A stretch of DNA of 50,997 nt, taken from positions 1-50,997 of the forward strand of contig MDLC01000020.1 in assembly GCA_001723645.1 (NCBI GenBank), read 5' to 3'. Below are positions 28,047 to 37,268 of the stretch, one piece after another. The notes under the pieces were generated by a model. The model did no database searches. It saw only the letters and a program-made list of their open reading frames with translations, and was not told where the DNA came from. A program made the position numbers and the translations under genes. The DNA is from Candidatus Endobugula sertula (GTDB lineage: Bacteria > Pseudomonadota > Gammaproteobacteria > Pseudomonadales > Cellvibrionaceae). Position 1 is the stretch's first letter; the number at the start of each line of letters is the position of its first letter.

Positions 28047-28248
28047 ATTGGTGACAGGTCTTACCCAAGTGCTTTAACCGCCAATATTATACGGCCAAGG
28101 CGCCAAAAAGCCAGACAATAAACTTGGAAATAATGACCACCAAGTCATTTTAGCTTTCCCTACTCGTAAGTAATCCCTAGCATTTATGACCTCTTCCATG
28201 GCAATCAAGCTCATACCCAACACTGTTGTAAGTCGCTATGTGATAGGG

Positions 28249-28758
28249 TTAGTATGGTTGTTTTTTAACTGTCAAGTAGAAGGTTAGAACAGCCATGGCA
28301 GTGAACACCAGTAACATCCATCCTCCTATGCTAATACCTAACCAGTCCCAATTAATTTCTGCACAATCGCCACGACCTTTGAGTACCGTGACTATCATTT
28401 CCATAAAACCATAGTCTTCACTAATAGATTCTGTCCAGCGATAGATAGGATCAATACCACAGGTGGTATCTGGGCCCAGTGGATAATACTGCAGCCATAC
28501 TTGTCGCCCTGCAAGGCCAATTCCTGTCGCAGAGGCAATAAATATTAAAGCATTGTAGATTTTAAGTCCTACTAACCCAGGCTGATGTATGAGTGCCAAC
28601 AGGCAAAATAAGATAATACACACCAGAGCCGCTCGTTGAAACATACATAAGGGGCATGGCACCAATTCGAGATATAGTTGAAAGTAGAAGTAGGCAATGG
28701 CAAGTAAAACAAGAGAGCCAAGAATACCAAAAATGTACCAACGGCTATAGATATTCAT
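28249..28758 (-). CDS. dsbB: Disulfide bond formation protein B
   Basis: 169 residues, four transmembrane helices. DsbB reoxidises DsbA in the inner membrane and passes electrons to quinone. The first catalytic pair is the CPLC site in VPCPLCMFQRAA (about residues 39-42), with the following Arg, and the second pair is formed by the Cys of GPDTTCGID and of GRGDCAEI. I start at the ATG at 28758, which has AAGGACA in front and puts the first helix (WYIFGILGSLVLLAIAYFYF) at the N-terminus, rather than at an in-frame upstream codon at 28845. Confidence 0.93.
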   Translation of the reverse strand: MNIYSRWYIFGILGSLVLLAIAYFYFQLYLELVPCPLCMFQRAALVCIILFCLLALIHQPGLVGLKIYNALIFIASATGIGLAGRQVWLQYYPLGPDTTCGIDPIYRWTESISEDYGFMEMIVTVLKGRGDCAEINWDWLGISIGGWMLLVFTAMAVLTFYLTVKKQPY

Positions 28759-29276
28759 AAATGTCCTTAAAACAGCTAAGAAAATAATCACTAATACTAA
28801 GGGACAAATCACTGATTTTCCAGACACTGACTTTGTACACGACAATTTTTGAAGAACTGTCGGTTAAGCCATTGATAGGCAAGCGTTTTTTCATACCTAT
28901 TTCTATGTTTGGTGTTCTTCAGTGAAGCCGCTCTATTAGCAAATCTTGAATGTACATCTCCACTCTCACTAGTTAAAGAAGGCACTGATCCAAATGCTTA
29001 TAGTTAGTGGCCAAACCCTTCCGCTATTGGGAAGTCGTCTAGGTCAAATTTTTCACGCAGATCAGCAATCGTCGGCTTTGGACTGTCACCATAAAACTAT
29101 TTGACCTTATTTTGTAGTTTTCTACAACTATTTGAAATCATTATTTTGAGTAAAGTGGAGAAAAATGGCGCGACGCTCAACAAAATACCCAACTTTTAGA
29201 CGGCAACATGCAATCGCCCCTCTGTACAAGCAACTTCACCTGAGAAACCACTACTATGACAGTCTACCTCTTAAAT
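28759..29276. other. Long gap between dsbB and HPPD genes
   Basis: No full gene. On the minus strand a 30-residue tail (FYGDSPKPTIADLREKFDLD... to a TAA at 29004-29006) has a protein-like look but no start or recognised family. A plus-strand 40-codon ORF at 29165-29287 has a fair ribosome site but overlaps the HPPD stop. Neither is called as a gene. Confidence 0.35.
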
Positions 29277-30473
29277 TCACTTTCTAAACAATGTTCCCCG
29301 AGCTTCCTGCTGTTTCTCTATTGCGCTGAATAGGGACTTAAAGTTTCCAGCGCCAAATCCGTCATGGTTATTTCTTTGCATAAGTTCAAAGAAAGAAGTA
29401 GGTCTAGACTGTAAAGGTCGGGTGAATATCTGCAAGATGTAGCCATTCTCATCAAAATCCACTACCATATCTAGCTCTTTCATTGTTTCTACAGAAACAG
29501 TTAGCTTTAATTGACACTTCTCAAGCGCTATATCTAAATCATCGTAATAATTTTCCGGCACCGGTAAAACATGTCCACCTCTGTCTCGAAATGCTCTGAC
29601 AGTGACCTCCAAGTTATTATTGCAGATTGCCACATGCTGAACGCCACCTAGACCATGAAAATCAACGAACTCTTGTGTTTGAGATACACCTTTGAAATTC
29701 TCAGATGGTTCATTAACCGGTATTTTTATAGTCTCGTCATAATCGGCTACCACCATAGACCGTAAGCCAGTGTTACCCGTTTGTAATAAATCATCATCAA
29801 TTGACCAATATGGATGAAACCCAAGGCATTGAATATAAAAATCAGTGGTAGTTTTTAGCAGCCCTGGTCCTTGGTTGGCAACAATATGGTCAATATGACC
29901 CAAAGAGGTATCAGGTAAAACGGTGTGCAACCTACTTTCCAATATATGTTCTGTTGAATAACCAGGAAGAAAAACGCCATTATAATTTTTATTTTCTACA
30001 AACGTGTGAACAACACTCCCAAACGCTGAAACAGTAGCAATAACAACTTCTCCCTCTGAATCTTTCATTACTTCGGGCCTAGAAACGGTTTTAGCTCCAT
30101 TTTCTACCGCGTGTTGGTAAATTGCTTTTGCATCATCAACTAAAAAAGCGACATCGTAGATAGAGTCACCATGCTTTTTCAGATAAGCATTAACTTTTTT
30201 TTCATTGGAGTTAAGCGGAGAGGTTAAAATTAAAAAGAAATCTCCTCCACGTAAAACATACGATGAATAATCCTTGGACCCTGTTTCCAAACCTTTGTAA
30301 GCGATAACATCCATCCCCATAAAGGTCGAAAAATACATAGCCGCTTGATAAGAATTACAAACTCGCATCTCAATATGGTGAAAACCATGATAAGCCGCGG
30401 GTGGCGCACAACTCTTCATTTTAGAATATTTTTGGCCTTGGTCTAGACCAACTAAACTATTGATATTTTGCAT
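29277..30473 (-). CDS. hpd: 4-hydroxyphenylpyruvate dioxygenase
   Basis: 398 residues. HPPD turns 4-hydroxyphenylpyruvate into homogentisate with Fe(II) and O2 in tyrosine breakdown. The iron ligands are His in LGHIDHIVAN, His in LGGVQHVAICN and Glu in SFFELMQRN. Family signatures VENGAK, GGHVLPVPENYYDDL, LQIFTRPLQSRPTSFF and GFGAGNFKSLFSAIE are also present. The length is normal to slightly long at the N-terminus. A strong AGGGGGAG ribosome site precedes the ATG. No homogentisate dioxygenase or transporter gene is nearby, so the fate of homogentisate (catabolism or pigment) cannot be told from this window. Confidence 0.95.
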   Translation of the reverse strand: MQNINSLVGLDQGQKYSKMKSCAPPAAYHGFHHIEMRVCNSYQAAMYFSTFMGMDVIAYKGLETGSKDYSSYVLRGGDFFLILTSPLNSNEKKVNAYLKKHGDSIYDVAFLVDDAKAIYQHAVENGAKTVSRPEVMKDSEGEVVIATVSAFGSVVHTFVENKNYNGVFLPGYSTEHILESRLHTVLPDTSLGHIDHIVANQGPGLLKTTTDFYIQCLGFHPYWSIDDDLLQTGNTGLRSMVVADYDETIKIPVNEPSENFKGVSQTQEFVDFHGLGGVQHVAICNNNLEVTVRAFRDRGGHVLPVPENYYDDLDIALEKCQLKLTVSVETMKELDMVVDFDENGYILQIFTRPLQSRPTSFFELMQRNNHDGFGAGNFKSLFSAIEKQQEARGTLFRK

Positions 30474-31049
30474 AGACTCCCCCTATTAAATTTATGGCTT
30501 TAGTTTGATGACCCTAATTGGCCCACAAATTAGAGTCAAACTTAGTATGCCTGATCATCACTAACGAGCTTGAACTGACCAAGGGTTTTGCTTAAAAGCC
30601 GAGTTACTTTATCAAGGTGATCCCGTTTTGCATAGAAAATTTTCTCTTTTCCAGAGTAAAAGCATCTACATTTTCCTTAGTGTTGTTTTTAAATGATGAA
30701 AGGTAGATTTCAGTAATTATGCATGACTTTTGAAGTCCTTTACAAACAGTCATTAACACATGGTGCGCGAACGTTAAGAAAATGTGGCAAACCAGAAAAC
30801 ATATTATCACAACACATTTTCTCGTCGTTTTTATCTTAAGGAACCTCTGAACAGCCCATTCAATAATGGCAATTGGGCTAATAGTAAAAAAACAACCAAA
30901 GTAAAGTGAAAACCTTTTACAAATAGAACCCACCATCACTCGCCATAAACCAGCCGCTAAGCGAGACATGGATAAATGAACGAACGATGTGGAGTTGGCA
31001 CCCGAATTTTTGTGGTGAAATAAAAGCGTTTTATAGTAGAGTTGTTCTA
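30474..31049. other. Gap between HPPD and flgE (position where flgF would be expected)
   Basis: 576 bases without a convincing gene. A 121-codon minus-strand frame (30604-30969) is hydrophobic and rich in Ile, Phe and Cys with no recognisable motif and no good ribosome site, so I do not call it. In related flagellar clusters flgF follows flgE directly, so this is one breakpoint of the split cluster. The block contains aggaacctctgaa near 30840-30852, a phrase that resembles the ends of some insertion sequences, but this is a guess. Confidence 0.4.
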
Positions 31050-33380
31050 TTATCGTAAATTAATAATTGTCTGCGTTATTTGATCCGCCGTTTCAATGGT
31101 TTTTGCACTGGCCTGAAAATTACGTTGAGCAATGATTAAGTTAACCAGTTGTTCTGATAGTTCAACATTAGACTCTTCTAAAGCACCTGATTGAATCAAT
31201 CCCAATGAAGCGGTACCAGGCGTACCAATAGCCGGTTCGCCAGATTCTGATGTTTGTGCCCACGACGTATCGCCTAACGGTTGTAAACCCTGAGAGCTTG
31301 GGAAGTTAGCTAAGGCAACCTGCGCTAATGCACGGTTTTCCCCATTAGTAAAACGGGCAAAAATAATCCCATTATCATCAACATTCAAACTGGCCAAGCG
31401 CCCGGTAGCAGTGCCATCCTGATCAACCGCTCTTACTTCAAAGTTACTACTATTTTGACTACTATCCGTGAGTAAAATCTGAAAATTAGAGCTCGTTGGA
31501 GGAAATGGAATAGGTAAAGCCCCAGAGTTCGATTGATTATTAGGTTGCAATGCACCAAACACCTGAGTGCCATCAGTATTATAAGGGACCCAATTGGAAA
31601 TCAAAATATCATCTGATTGCACACTGTCAAAAGCACCATTGGCATCAAAATATAAATTGTAAGTCGCTGCTGTAGGGATAGTCGGTGCAGTAATCACAGG
31701 ATCACCAACATCACGTCCATCTACTCTAACTACCATTTGCCAATGATTAGGAATCGTCGTCGCAGTCTCAGGCTGCTTAATAAAAAACTGCTGCATAATA
31801 TGAGAGTTACCCAAACTGTCATAAATAGTAACAGAGGTAGAATGGTTATAGGTATTTGGGTCAACAGGATCAAACGCATTATTAATAAACGTAGTGGGCG
31901 CATTACTAAATATTGGAGTCGCTGAAGTATCTGTTAGTGTGTACCCGTCATCCAATTGTAATGTCATAATACCACCGACAGTAATTGAGGTGTTGCCTGT
32001 GACAGCGGTTCCTCCTGCAATACCCAATGTATTCGCATCGGTTCCTACCGCCGCTAAAGTCACTGCTGAAGATGTTCCTGTCGTTGAAGAAGTGAATACA
32101 AAATGGTCGGTATCATAACGTACACTCACACCAGAGATATTTGCATCTGCATTAATTGCTGCCTGCAAAGCCGTCGCCATAGCGGCGTAGCTGCCATAAT
32201 TGGCAACAGGCAAACTGATATTGGCTGCGGAAGCCACCCCATCAACAGTAATCGTAAAATCATGGTCAGTAGCACCAGCCCCTGAAATATTGGTTGCTAT
32301 AGTTGCTGTTCCGCCAATAAAACGTCCTGAACTACTTTGATCCAACAAGGCAGTCGTTGTGGTACCGGTAAAACTTCCTGAAACGGGTAAATTACCCACA
32401 GTGGTATTATCTACTGCACCATCAACTTCCAAGGTCTGAGTTCCACCCGTTGGCCCAACAACGGTTAGAATCTCATCGGAGGCCGCACCACTACCCACCA
32501 CCCCAAATATTAAATCACCAATAATGGAAGCAATGTTAATGGTTCCTACACCCAGTGTTGCCGTTAAACCAGGCAGAGCGGTAATTTCATCAACGGTTGC
32601 TTGACCAATGCTAGTGTTGGTTAATGTTGCACCATTAATAGTCACGCCCAATCCACTGGTCCAAGCTGATATTGTTGCCGTCGCTTGAGTGGTGGCTGTC
32701 ACTCCAGCTAAGTTATTTAAAGAATTAGCCGTTGTTAAACTATTATCATTTAACGCCGAATTAACATTAACAGTACCTCCCGTTGGATTAGTAATGACTA
32801 AGGTTTGCGCCGTATATCCATTGGCATTAGCTGCAGCAGTACCACCGGCAGAAATATATTGTGTGCCTGTTGATTGAATAACAGACTCACTAGAATCTAA
32901 ATTCACCGCTGTTTCAACCAATGTTGTGGTTTGCGGCTCAATGCTGGTTGTTTGTATCTGCACATCACCCAGTACGTTATTAATATTCCCGTTAGTGTTA
33001 GTAGTATATCCTTGCAACCTAGAGTTAATATTATTCACCATATACCCATCTCTATCGACACTAAAAGTACCTGCACGAGTAAACATTTGCTCACCATTTA
33101 GGGAAGTCACAAAATATCCCGTTCCACTGACTGCCAGATCAAGCACATTATCGGTAAAAGAAATATTTCCCTGCGTGAATTGCTGAGCAATATTTTGTGT
33201 TCTTACCCCACTACCAACCTGATTAATCCCTGACCCAAGAACAGAGGTTGAGTAAACATCACCAAACTGCGCCCGAGATTCTTTAAATCCCGTCGTAGAT
33301 GCATTTGCTATATTATTACCCGTGATACGCAAATCACTATTCGCTGCACGAATACCACTGAGTGCGATATTAAAAGGCAT
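31050..33380 (-). CDS. flgE: Flagellar hook protein FlgE, enlarged
   Basis: 776 residues, much longer than the roughly 400-450 usual for FlgE. Both conserved ends are present: the N-terminal rod-like segment (MPFNIALSGIRAANSDLRIT, GNNIANASTTGFKESRAQFG) and the C-terminal helix (SNVELSEQLVNLIIAQRNFQ, ASAKTIETADQITQTIINL). The extra length, about residues 150-500, is Thr/Ala/Asn/Gly-rich beta sequence that would form additional outer domains on the hook surface. It is the last gene of flgBCDE, with a good AGGAGA ribosome site. Confidence 0.93.
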   Translation of the reverse strand: MPFNIALSGIRAANSDLRITGNNIANASTTGFKESRAQFGDVYSTSVLGSGINQVGSGVRTQNIAQQFTQGNISFTDNVLDLAVSGTGYFVTSLNGEQMFTRAGTFSVDRDGYMVNNINSRLQGYTTNTNGNINNVLGDVQIQTTSIEPQTTTLVETAVNLDSSESVIQSTGTQYISAGGTAAANANGYTAQTLVITNPTGGTVNVNSALNDNSLTTANSLNNLAGVTATTQATATISAWTSGLGVTINGATLTNTSIGQATVDEITALPGLTATLGVGTINIASIIGDLIFGVVGSGAASDEILTVVGPTGGTQTLEVDGAVDNTTVGNLPVSGSFTGTTTTALLDQSSSGRFIGGTATIATNISGAGATDHDFTITVDGVASAANISLPVANYGSYAAMATALQAAINADANISGVSVRYDTDHFVFTSSTTGTSSAVTLAAVGTDANTLGIAGGTAVTGNTSITVGGIMTLQLDDGYTLTDTSATPIFSNAPTTFINNAFDPVDPNTYNHSTSVTIYDSLGNSHIMQQFFIKQPETATTIPNHWQMVVRVDGRDVGDPVITAPTIPTAATYNLYFDANGAFDSVQSDDILISNWVPYNTDGTQVFGALQPNNQSNSGALPIPFPPTSSNFQILLTDSSQNSSNFEVRAVDQDGTATGRLASLNVDDNGIIFARFTNGENRALAQVALANFPSSQGLQPLGDTSWAQTSESGEPAIGTPGTASLGLIQSGALEESNVELSEQLVNLIIAQRNFQASAKTIETADQITQTIINLR

Positions 33381-33405
33381 ACTACTCTCCTAACTAAATA
33401 ATCGA

Positions 33406-34140
33406 CTAATTAAACTGTTTAACATCATTAATATTAACGGCACCTAATCCAGATAAATTCAATATCAATTGTCCATTCTCTGCTGCTGTTACGCTATTTA
33501 CGTTGGCAGTTAAGGCCGTTTCTAACTGCTCTGACTCCATAGCACCCAACTCATTTTGCTGTAGCGCTAAGGCCTCAAAACGAAAATTCCCTGAAATCAT
33601 ACTTTCTGTCGCTTGCCAACTCGTTAGTTCTCCGTTCACTTCAATTCGTTTACCATCCCAACGAAAAACCACATCACCCACACGTTGAGTTCCTAAAGGC
33701 ACTTGCTGTACTAAAGCATTGTCTTCGTTATAGATATTGATAGTTAATTCCGTTGTGCTCTGTGGCAACGTGATCGTTCCCCCCACAAAACCATTTTCGA
33801 CCAATTGCGCTTCAGAAGTAGGAACAGAGACTGGCCGCCCAACCAACGAAGAAGCTTCTAACGCCTGATTAGACCTGAAATTTCCAGAAAAATCATCAAA
33901 GTTGGTATTTAAACGCTCAAGCCCCTCGACTGAACTAAACTGTGCTAATTGGGCAATAAAATCAGAGTTTTCCTGAGGGCTTAATGGATCTTGATTTTCC
34001 AATTGCGTAATCATTAATTCCAAGAAAACAGACTGCCCTAACTCATTTCCAGATTTTTTTTCTTGCTCCGCAGCGACTTCCTGTCGTCGATCAAGGCTGA
34101 CTGTATTTAAAAAGGTATTGTTTGCAATATCATTATTCAT
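33406..34140 (-). CDS. flgD: Flagellar hook cap / assembly protein FlgD
   Basis: 244 residues. FlgD caps the growing hook so that FlgE can polymerise. The conserved N-terminal block is clear (FLELMITQLENQDPLSPQEN, DFIAQLAQFSSVEGLERLN), followed by the FLN-D4/Tudor-like C-terminal region (GFVGGTITLPQSTTELTINI, VVFRWDGKR). It lies 18 bases downstream of flgC and 25 bases upstream of flgE. Confidence 0.95.
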   Translation of the reverse strand: MNNDIANNTFLNTVSLDRRQEVAAEQEKKSGNELGQSVFLELMITQLENQDPLSPQENSDFIAQLAQFSSVEGLERLNTNFDDFSGNFRSNQALEASSLVGRPVSVPTSEAQLVENGFVGGTITLPQSTTELTINIYNEDNALVQQVPLGTQRVGDVVFRWDGKRIEVNGELTSWQATESMISGNFRFEALALQQNELGAMESEQLETALTANVNSVTAAENGQLILNLSGLGAVNINDVKQFN

Positions 34141-34158
34141 AATGGATACCCATAACTC

Positions 34159-34581
34159 CTATTGTCCCAAACTCAGTACACGTTGCATCATCTGCTTGGC
34201 AGAATTCATCACTTCAACGTTCATTTGAAATGATCTTGAGGCAGAAATCATATTTGTCATTTCTTCTACAACATTCACATTGGGATAATAAACATACCCC
34301 TCATCATCGGCCAAAGGATGATGGGGCTCGTAACGAGGCTGTAAAGGAGCATCACTTTCCACAATACCCAATACTCCCACACCAATAGTCGCACCTGTAT
34401 TTTTATCTATATTTAAAGTGTTATTCAAAGCAGTAAATATCGGATGACGTCCTCGATAAGTTTCATCAATACTGGATGCTGCTGCATCGGCATTAGCCAG
34501 ATTACTGGCCGTAGTATTTAAACGAATACTTTGCGCATTCATACCCGAACCAGCGATGGAAAAAATATTATCTAATGACAT
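34159..34581 (-). CDS. flgC: Flagellar proximal rod protein FlgC
   Basis: 140 residues, normal length. It starts with the rod-protein signature (IFSIAGSGMNAQSIRLNTTA, SNLANADAAASS) and ends VEEMTNMISASRSFQMNVEV, both typical of FlgC. It sits between flgB and flgD in the operon and is exported by the flagellar type III apparatus. Confidence 0.96.
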   Translation of the reverse strand: MSLDNIFSIAGSGMNAQSIRLNTTASNLANADAAASSIDETYRGRHPIFTALNNTLNIDKNTGATIGVGVLGIVESDAPLQPRYEPHHPLADDEGYVYYPNVNVVEEMTNMISASRSFQMNVEVMNSAKQMMQRVLSLGQ

Positions 34582-34630
34582 GATGTAACCCTTTATAAGG
34601 ATAGTATTTTAACGATGACAATACGCTGAT

Positions 34631-35032
34631 CTATTCACCTTTAATCGCAGCATTAATGCCCTTAAATTTACTATTCAAAAATGTAAAACTAGCTTGAAAG
34701 GCTAGACTGTTTTTCATGTATTCTGCATTTTCTACCTGCTCTTCCACCGTATTGCCATCAATGGATGGCTGTTGGGGAATACGGTATAAGGTATCGTATG
34801 CTATCTGCTCCTGTACTCCATCAAAATGTCGATGATGGGTTGACTGCAATACTGTTCTGAACTCATTGATTTGAACCTGCCCACGCAATATAGCCTGAAA
34901 ATCAATATCCTTTGCCTTGAAACCTGGAGTATCTGCATTCGCTAGGTTATTGGCCAACACTGCTGCACGATTGGAACGAAGTGTTAATGCCTGTTCGTGG
35001 ATACCTAATGCTTTTTCAAAATTAATTGCCAT
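34631..35032 (-). CDS. flgB: Flagellar proximal rod protein FlgB
   Basis: 133 residues from the ATG at 35032 (MAINFEKALGIHEQALTLRS, NLANADTPGFKAKDIDF). An in-frame start at 35122 exists, but the sigma-54 promoter at 35106-35122 lies on it, so transcripts begin downstream of it and the shorter start is correct. It is the first gene of flgBCDE. Confidence 0.95.
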   Translation of the reverse strand: MAINFEKALGIHEQALTLRSNRAAVLANNLANADTPGFKAKDIDFQAILRGQVQINEFRTVLQSTHHRHFDGVQEQIAYDTLYRIPQQPSIDGNTVEEQVENAEYMKNSLAFQASFTFLNSKFKGINAAIKGE

Positions 35033-35105
35033 AATACTGTCTGTTCGTAAATAATAACTATGACTCTTGTCGTTAACTCGCTTCTCTATTTTCTGCTTTA
35101 CATAC

Positions 35106-35122
35106 AGCAATCTATATGCCAA
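35106..35122 (-). promoter_or_regulatory. Sigma-54 promoter of flgBCDE
   Basis: On the minus strand TTGGCATATAGATTGCT has GG and GC exactly ten bases apart, with TGGCA and TTGCT closely matching the -24/-12 consensus. Transcription should begin near 35096, giving a leader of about 65 bases before flgB. Hook-basal-body genes in polar flagellates are usually sigma-54 dependent with an NtrC-type activator (FleQ/FlrC class), which is not in this window. Confidence 0.8.
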
Positions 35123-35258
35123 TAAAAATCTATCTATAGTTGATTGTTTTTTATAGCATTTTTAATTTCCAAAAAATACTCGGATGAGACAGCGGCAATA
35201 GATTTCCGTTTATTGCCATAAAGATAAGGGGATATTGAATAAACGCTAAAAAGGATAA

Positions 35259-36101
35259 TTATTTAGCTTGATAAATAATACCAGGCTTACAGTGAATCAT
35301 GGAAAACAAAGAAGAAGCACCCGCCAAACCTTCTGATGACCCTAAACAAAGCAAGCCATTGGGCTTTAAACAACGATGCATTCGAATGAGAATGTCACTT
35401 TTGGTTTCTTTAGTAAAATAAATCAACACATTACGACAAAAAATAATATCAAATTTTCCTAAACTACTGTAAGACTCTAGTAGATTAATGGAACGAAATT
35501 GAATGTACTTTTTAATTTCTGGCCTAACCGTCCACTGATTTTCACAATCAGATAAAAAAAACTGTTGTAAACGTTTATCAGACAGCCCTCTACCGATAGA
35601 TAGTTTATCATAAACACCTGATTTTGCACGATCCAAAATATGGCTGGATAAGTCCGTAGCAAGAATTTCTATACGCTTCCTAAGACCATGTTGTGCCTTA
35701 TATTCCTCACAAAGAATACCTAATGAATACGGTTCCTGACCGGAAGAACAAGCAGCAGACCAGACACGAACCGAAGAATCCTTATAATCAGGTCCATTCC
35801 AAGTAGGTATTAATTGTTTATAAAAATATTGATACGGGTATTCATCACGAAACCAAAAAGTCTCATTCGTTGTCATTGCATCAATCACTTTTTGATGCAA
35901 CGATTTGTTATTTTTATTAAGCTCCTTAATTAATTCAGATAAATCTACTAGTTGATATTCTGCCATGATATTGCGAATACGTGCCGTCACCAAATAAGCC
36001 TTATTGGGTGTAATCGTAATACCACTAGCATTTTTTAGATAATCACGAAATGCTTTAAAATCAATACAATCCTCAGCAATATTTCTTAATGACTTAGACA
36101 C
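35259..36101 (-). CDS. cheR: Chemotaxis protein methyltransferase CheR
   Basis: 280 residues. CheR methylates glutamates on chemoreceptors using S-adenosylmethionine. The N-terminal helical domain (KAFRDYLKNASGITITPNKA) is followed by TNETFWFRD, the SAM-binding VRVWSAACSSGQEPYSLGIL, ILATDLSSHILDRAKSGVY, and FDIIFCRNVLIYF. All are family hallmarks. It lies between cheV and flgB, as in Pseudomonas and Vibrio. Confidence 0.96.
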   Translation of the reverse strand: MSKSLRNIAEDCIDFKAFRDYLKNASGITITPNKAYLVTARIRNIMAEYQLVDLSELIKELNKNNKSLHQKVIDAMTTNETFWFRDEYPYQYFYKQLIPTWNGPDYKDSSVRVWSAACSSGQEPYSLGILCEEYKAQHGLRKRIEILATDLSSHILDRAKSGVYDKLSIGRGLSDKRLQQFFLSDCENQWTVRPEIKKYIQFRSINLLESYSSLGKFDIIFCRNVLIYFTKETKSDILIRMHRCLKPNGLLCLGSSEGLAGASSLFSMIHCKPGIIYQAK

Positions 36102-36160
36102 TTTTTAACTCTAATTCGTTATCACTACCAAAGCAAACATAAAAATATATCCTATCTATA

Positions 36161-37108
36161 TTACTGATCAGTAATATTTTCACCCGTCATTTCAAAAATA
36201 CGATCATTCAAACGCTGAGCTAACAAGTCAGGATTGAATTTCGATAAAAAATCATCAGCACCCACTTTCTTCACCATTGCTTCATTAAACACCCCGCTTA
36301 AAGAAGTGTGTAAAATAATATGAAGGTCTTTTAACTGATCATTCGCTCTAACCTCGGCTGTGAAAGTATAACCATCCATTTCAGGCATTTCGATATCCGA
36401 GATAACCAGAACTAGTTCATCATAAGGGTTCTTACCTTCAGCAACTAATTCTTCCAGGTATTCCAAGGCTTCTTTGCCATCTTTTTTAAGTGTTGTTTGA
36501 ATGCCCATTTGCTCAACAACACGCTGTATTTGCTTTCGTGCGATAGCAGAATCATCGGCGATCAAGATATGCTTTTTAACAACACGTTCAGAAATACCAT
36601 CCTCAATAATACCTTCACTGATTGATTCATCCAATGGAGCTACTTCGGCCAAAATCTTTTCTACATCAATAATTTCAACCAGCTTCTCTTCTAATTTAGT
36701 AACAGCCGTCAAATAGTTCTCTGACCCAGATCCCTTAGGTAGCGGATGTATAGACTCCCAATTAGTATTCACAATACGCTCAACCACACCCACTAAAAAA
36801 CCTTGAGTAGAACCGTTATATTCAGTAATAATAACAAAGCTATTTTCGATGCTTTGCACAGGAGAATTTCCAATGGCTAAATTGAGATCCATAATGGGAA
36901 TCGTCCCCCCACGAATATGAGCAACTCCCCTAACCACATTATGACGATGGGGTATTTGATTAAGAGCAGGACACTGTAATACTTCTTTTACCTTAAAAAC
37001 ATTAATTCCATAAAGTTGCTCACCACAAAGACGAAACAATAATAGTTCCAGACGATTCTGCCCAACCAGTTGGGTTCGTTGATTCACCGAGTCCAGCACA
37101 CTGGCCAT
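36161..37108 (-). CDS. cheV: Chemotaxis coupling protein CheV (paralogue 2)
   Basis: 315 residues: CheW-like domain at residues about 15-165 (LYGINVFKVKEVLQCPAL, VRGVAHIRGGTIPIMDLN) and receiver domain at about 180-310 with ADDS, phospho-acceptor Asp near residue 238 (VISDIEMPEMDGY), HTSLSG and LSKF. It sits in the canonical position in front of cheR and is divergent from flgA. It shares most motifs with the copy at 702-1643. AGAGGAAC precedes the ATG. Its own promoter was not identified. Confidence 0.96.
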   Translation of the reverse strand: MASVLDSVNQRTQLVGQNRLELLLFRLCGEQLYGINVFKVKEVLQCPALNQIPHRHNVVRGVAHIRGGTIPIMDLNLAIGNSPVQSIENSFVIITEYNGSTQGFLVGVVERIVNTNWESIHPLPKGSGSENYLTAVTKLEEKLVEIIDVEKILAEVAPLDESISEGIIEDGISERVVKKHILIADDSAIARKQIQRVVEQMGIQTTLKKDGKEALEYLEELVAEGKNPYDELVLVISDIEMPEMDGYTFTAEVRANDQLKDLHIILHTSLSGVFNEAMVKKVGADDFLSKFNPDLLAQRLNDRIFEMTGENITDQ

Positions 37109-37148
37109 ACCATGTTCCTCTTTCTTTCATACACGACATCCACATAAA

Positions 37149-37164
37149 CGGCATAAAATTTGCT
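37149..37164 (+). promoter_or_regulatory. Putative sigma-54 promoter of flgA
   Basis: CGGCATAAAATTTGCT has GG and GC ten bases apart with a TTGCT -12 element. The -24 element deviates (C before GG). Transcription would start near 37175, 94 bases before flgA. A match to one gene of the flagellar set supports it, but it is weaker than the flgB site. Confidence 0.55.
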
Positions 37165-37268
37165 GTTTCCAATAACACAGACAACAAAATGACGTTATCT
37201 GGCAATTTAATGATCAAAAAATATCTTGATGATTAAACAGGTTGTTTCTAAAAGCATAGGCCAAGAAA

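Noticed and set aside
29004-29096. Protein-like 30-residue tail on the minus strand
   Set aside because: No start, no recognised family; could be the end of a vanished gene but cannot be supported.
29165-29287. 40-codon ORF with a fair ribosome site
   Set aside because: Overlaps the end of the HPPD gene and shows no homology that I can recognise.
30604-30969. 121-codon minus-strand ORF between HPPD and flgE
   Set aside because: No recognisable motif, no convincing ribosome site, and odd composition (hydrophobic and Cys-rich); probably chance.
35033-35122. Longer flgB reading frame
   Set aside because: The sigma-54 promoter lies on the extension, and family members begin at MAINFEKAL.
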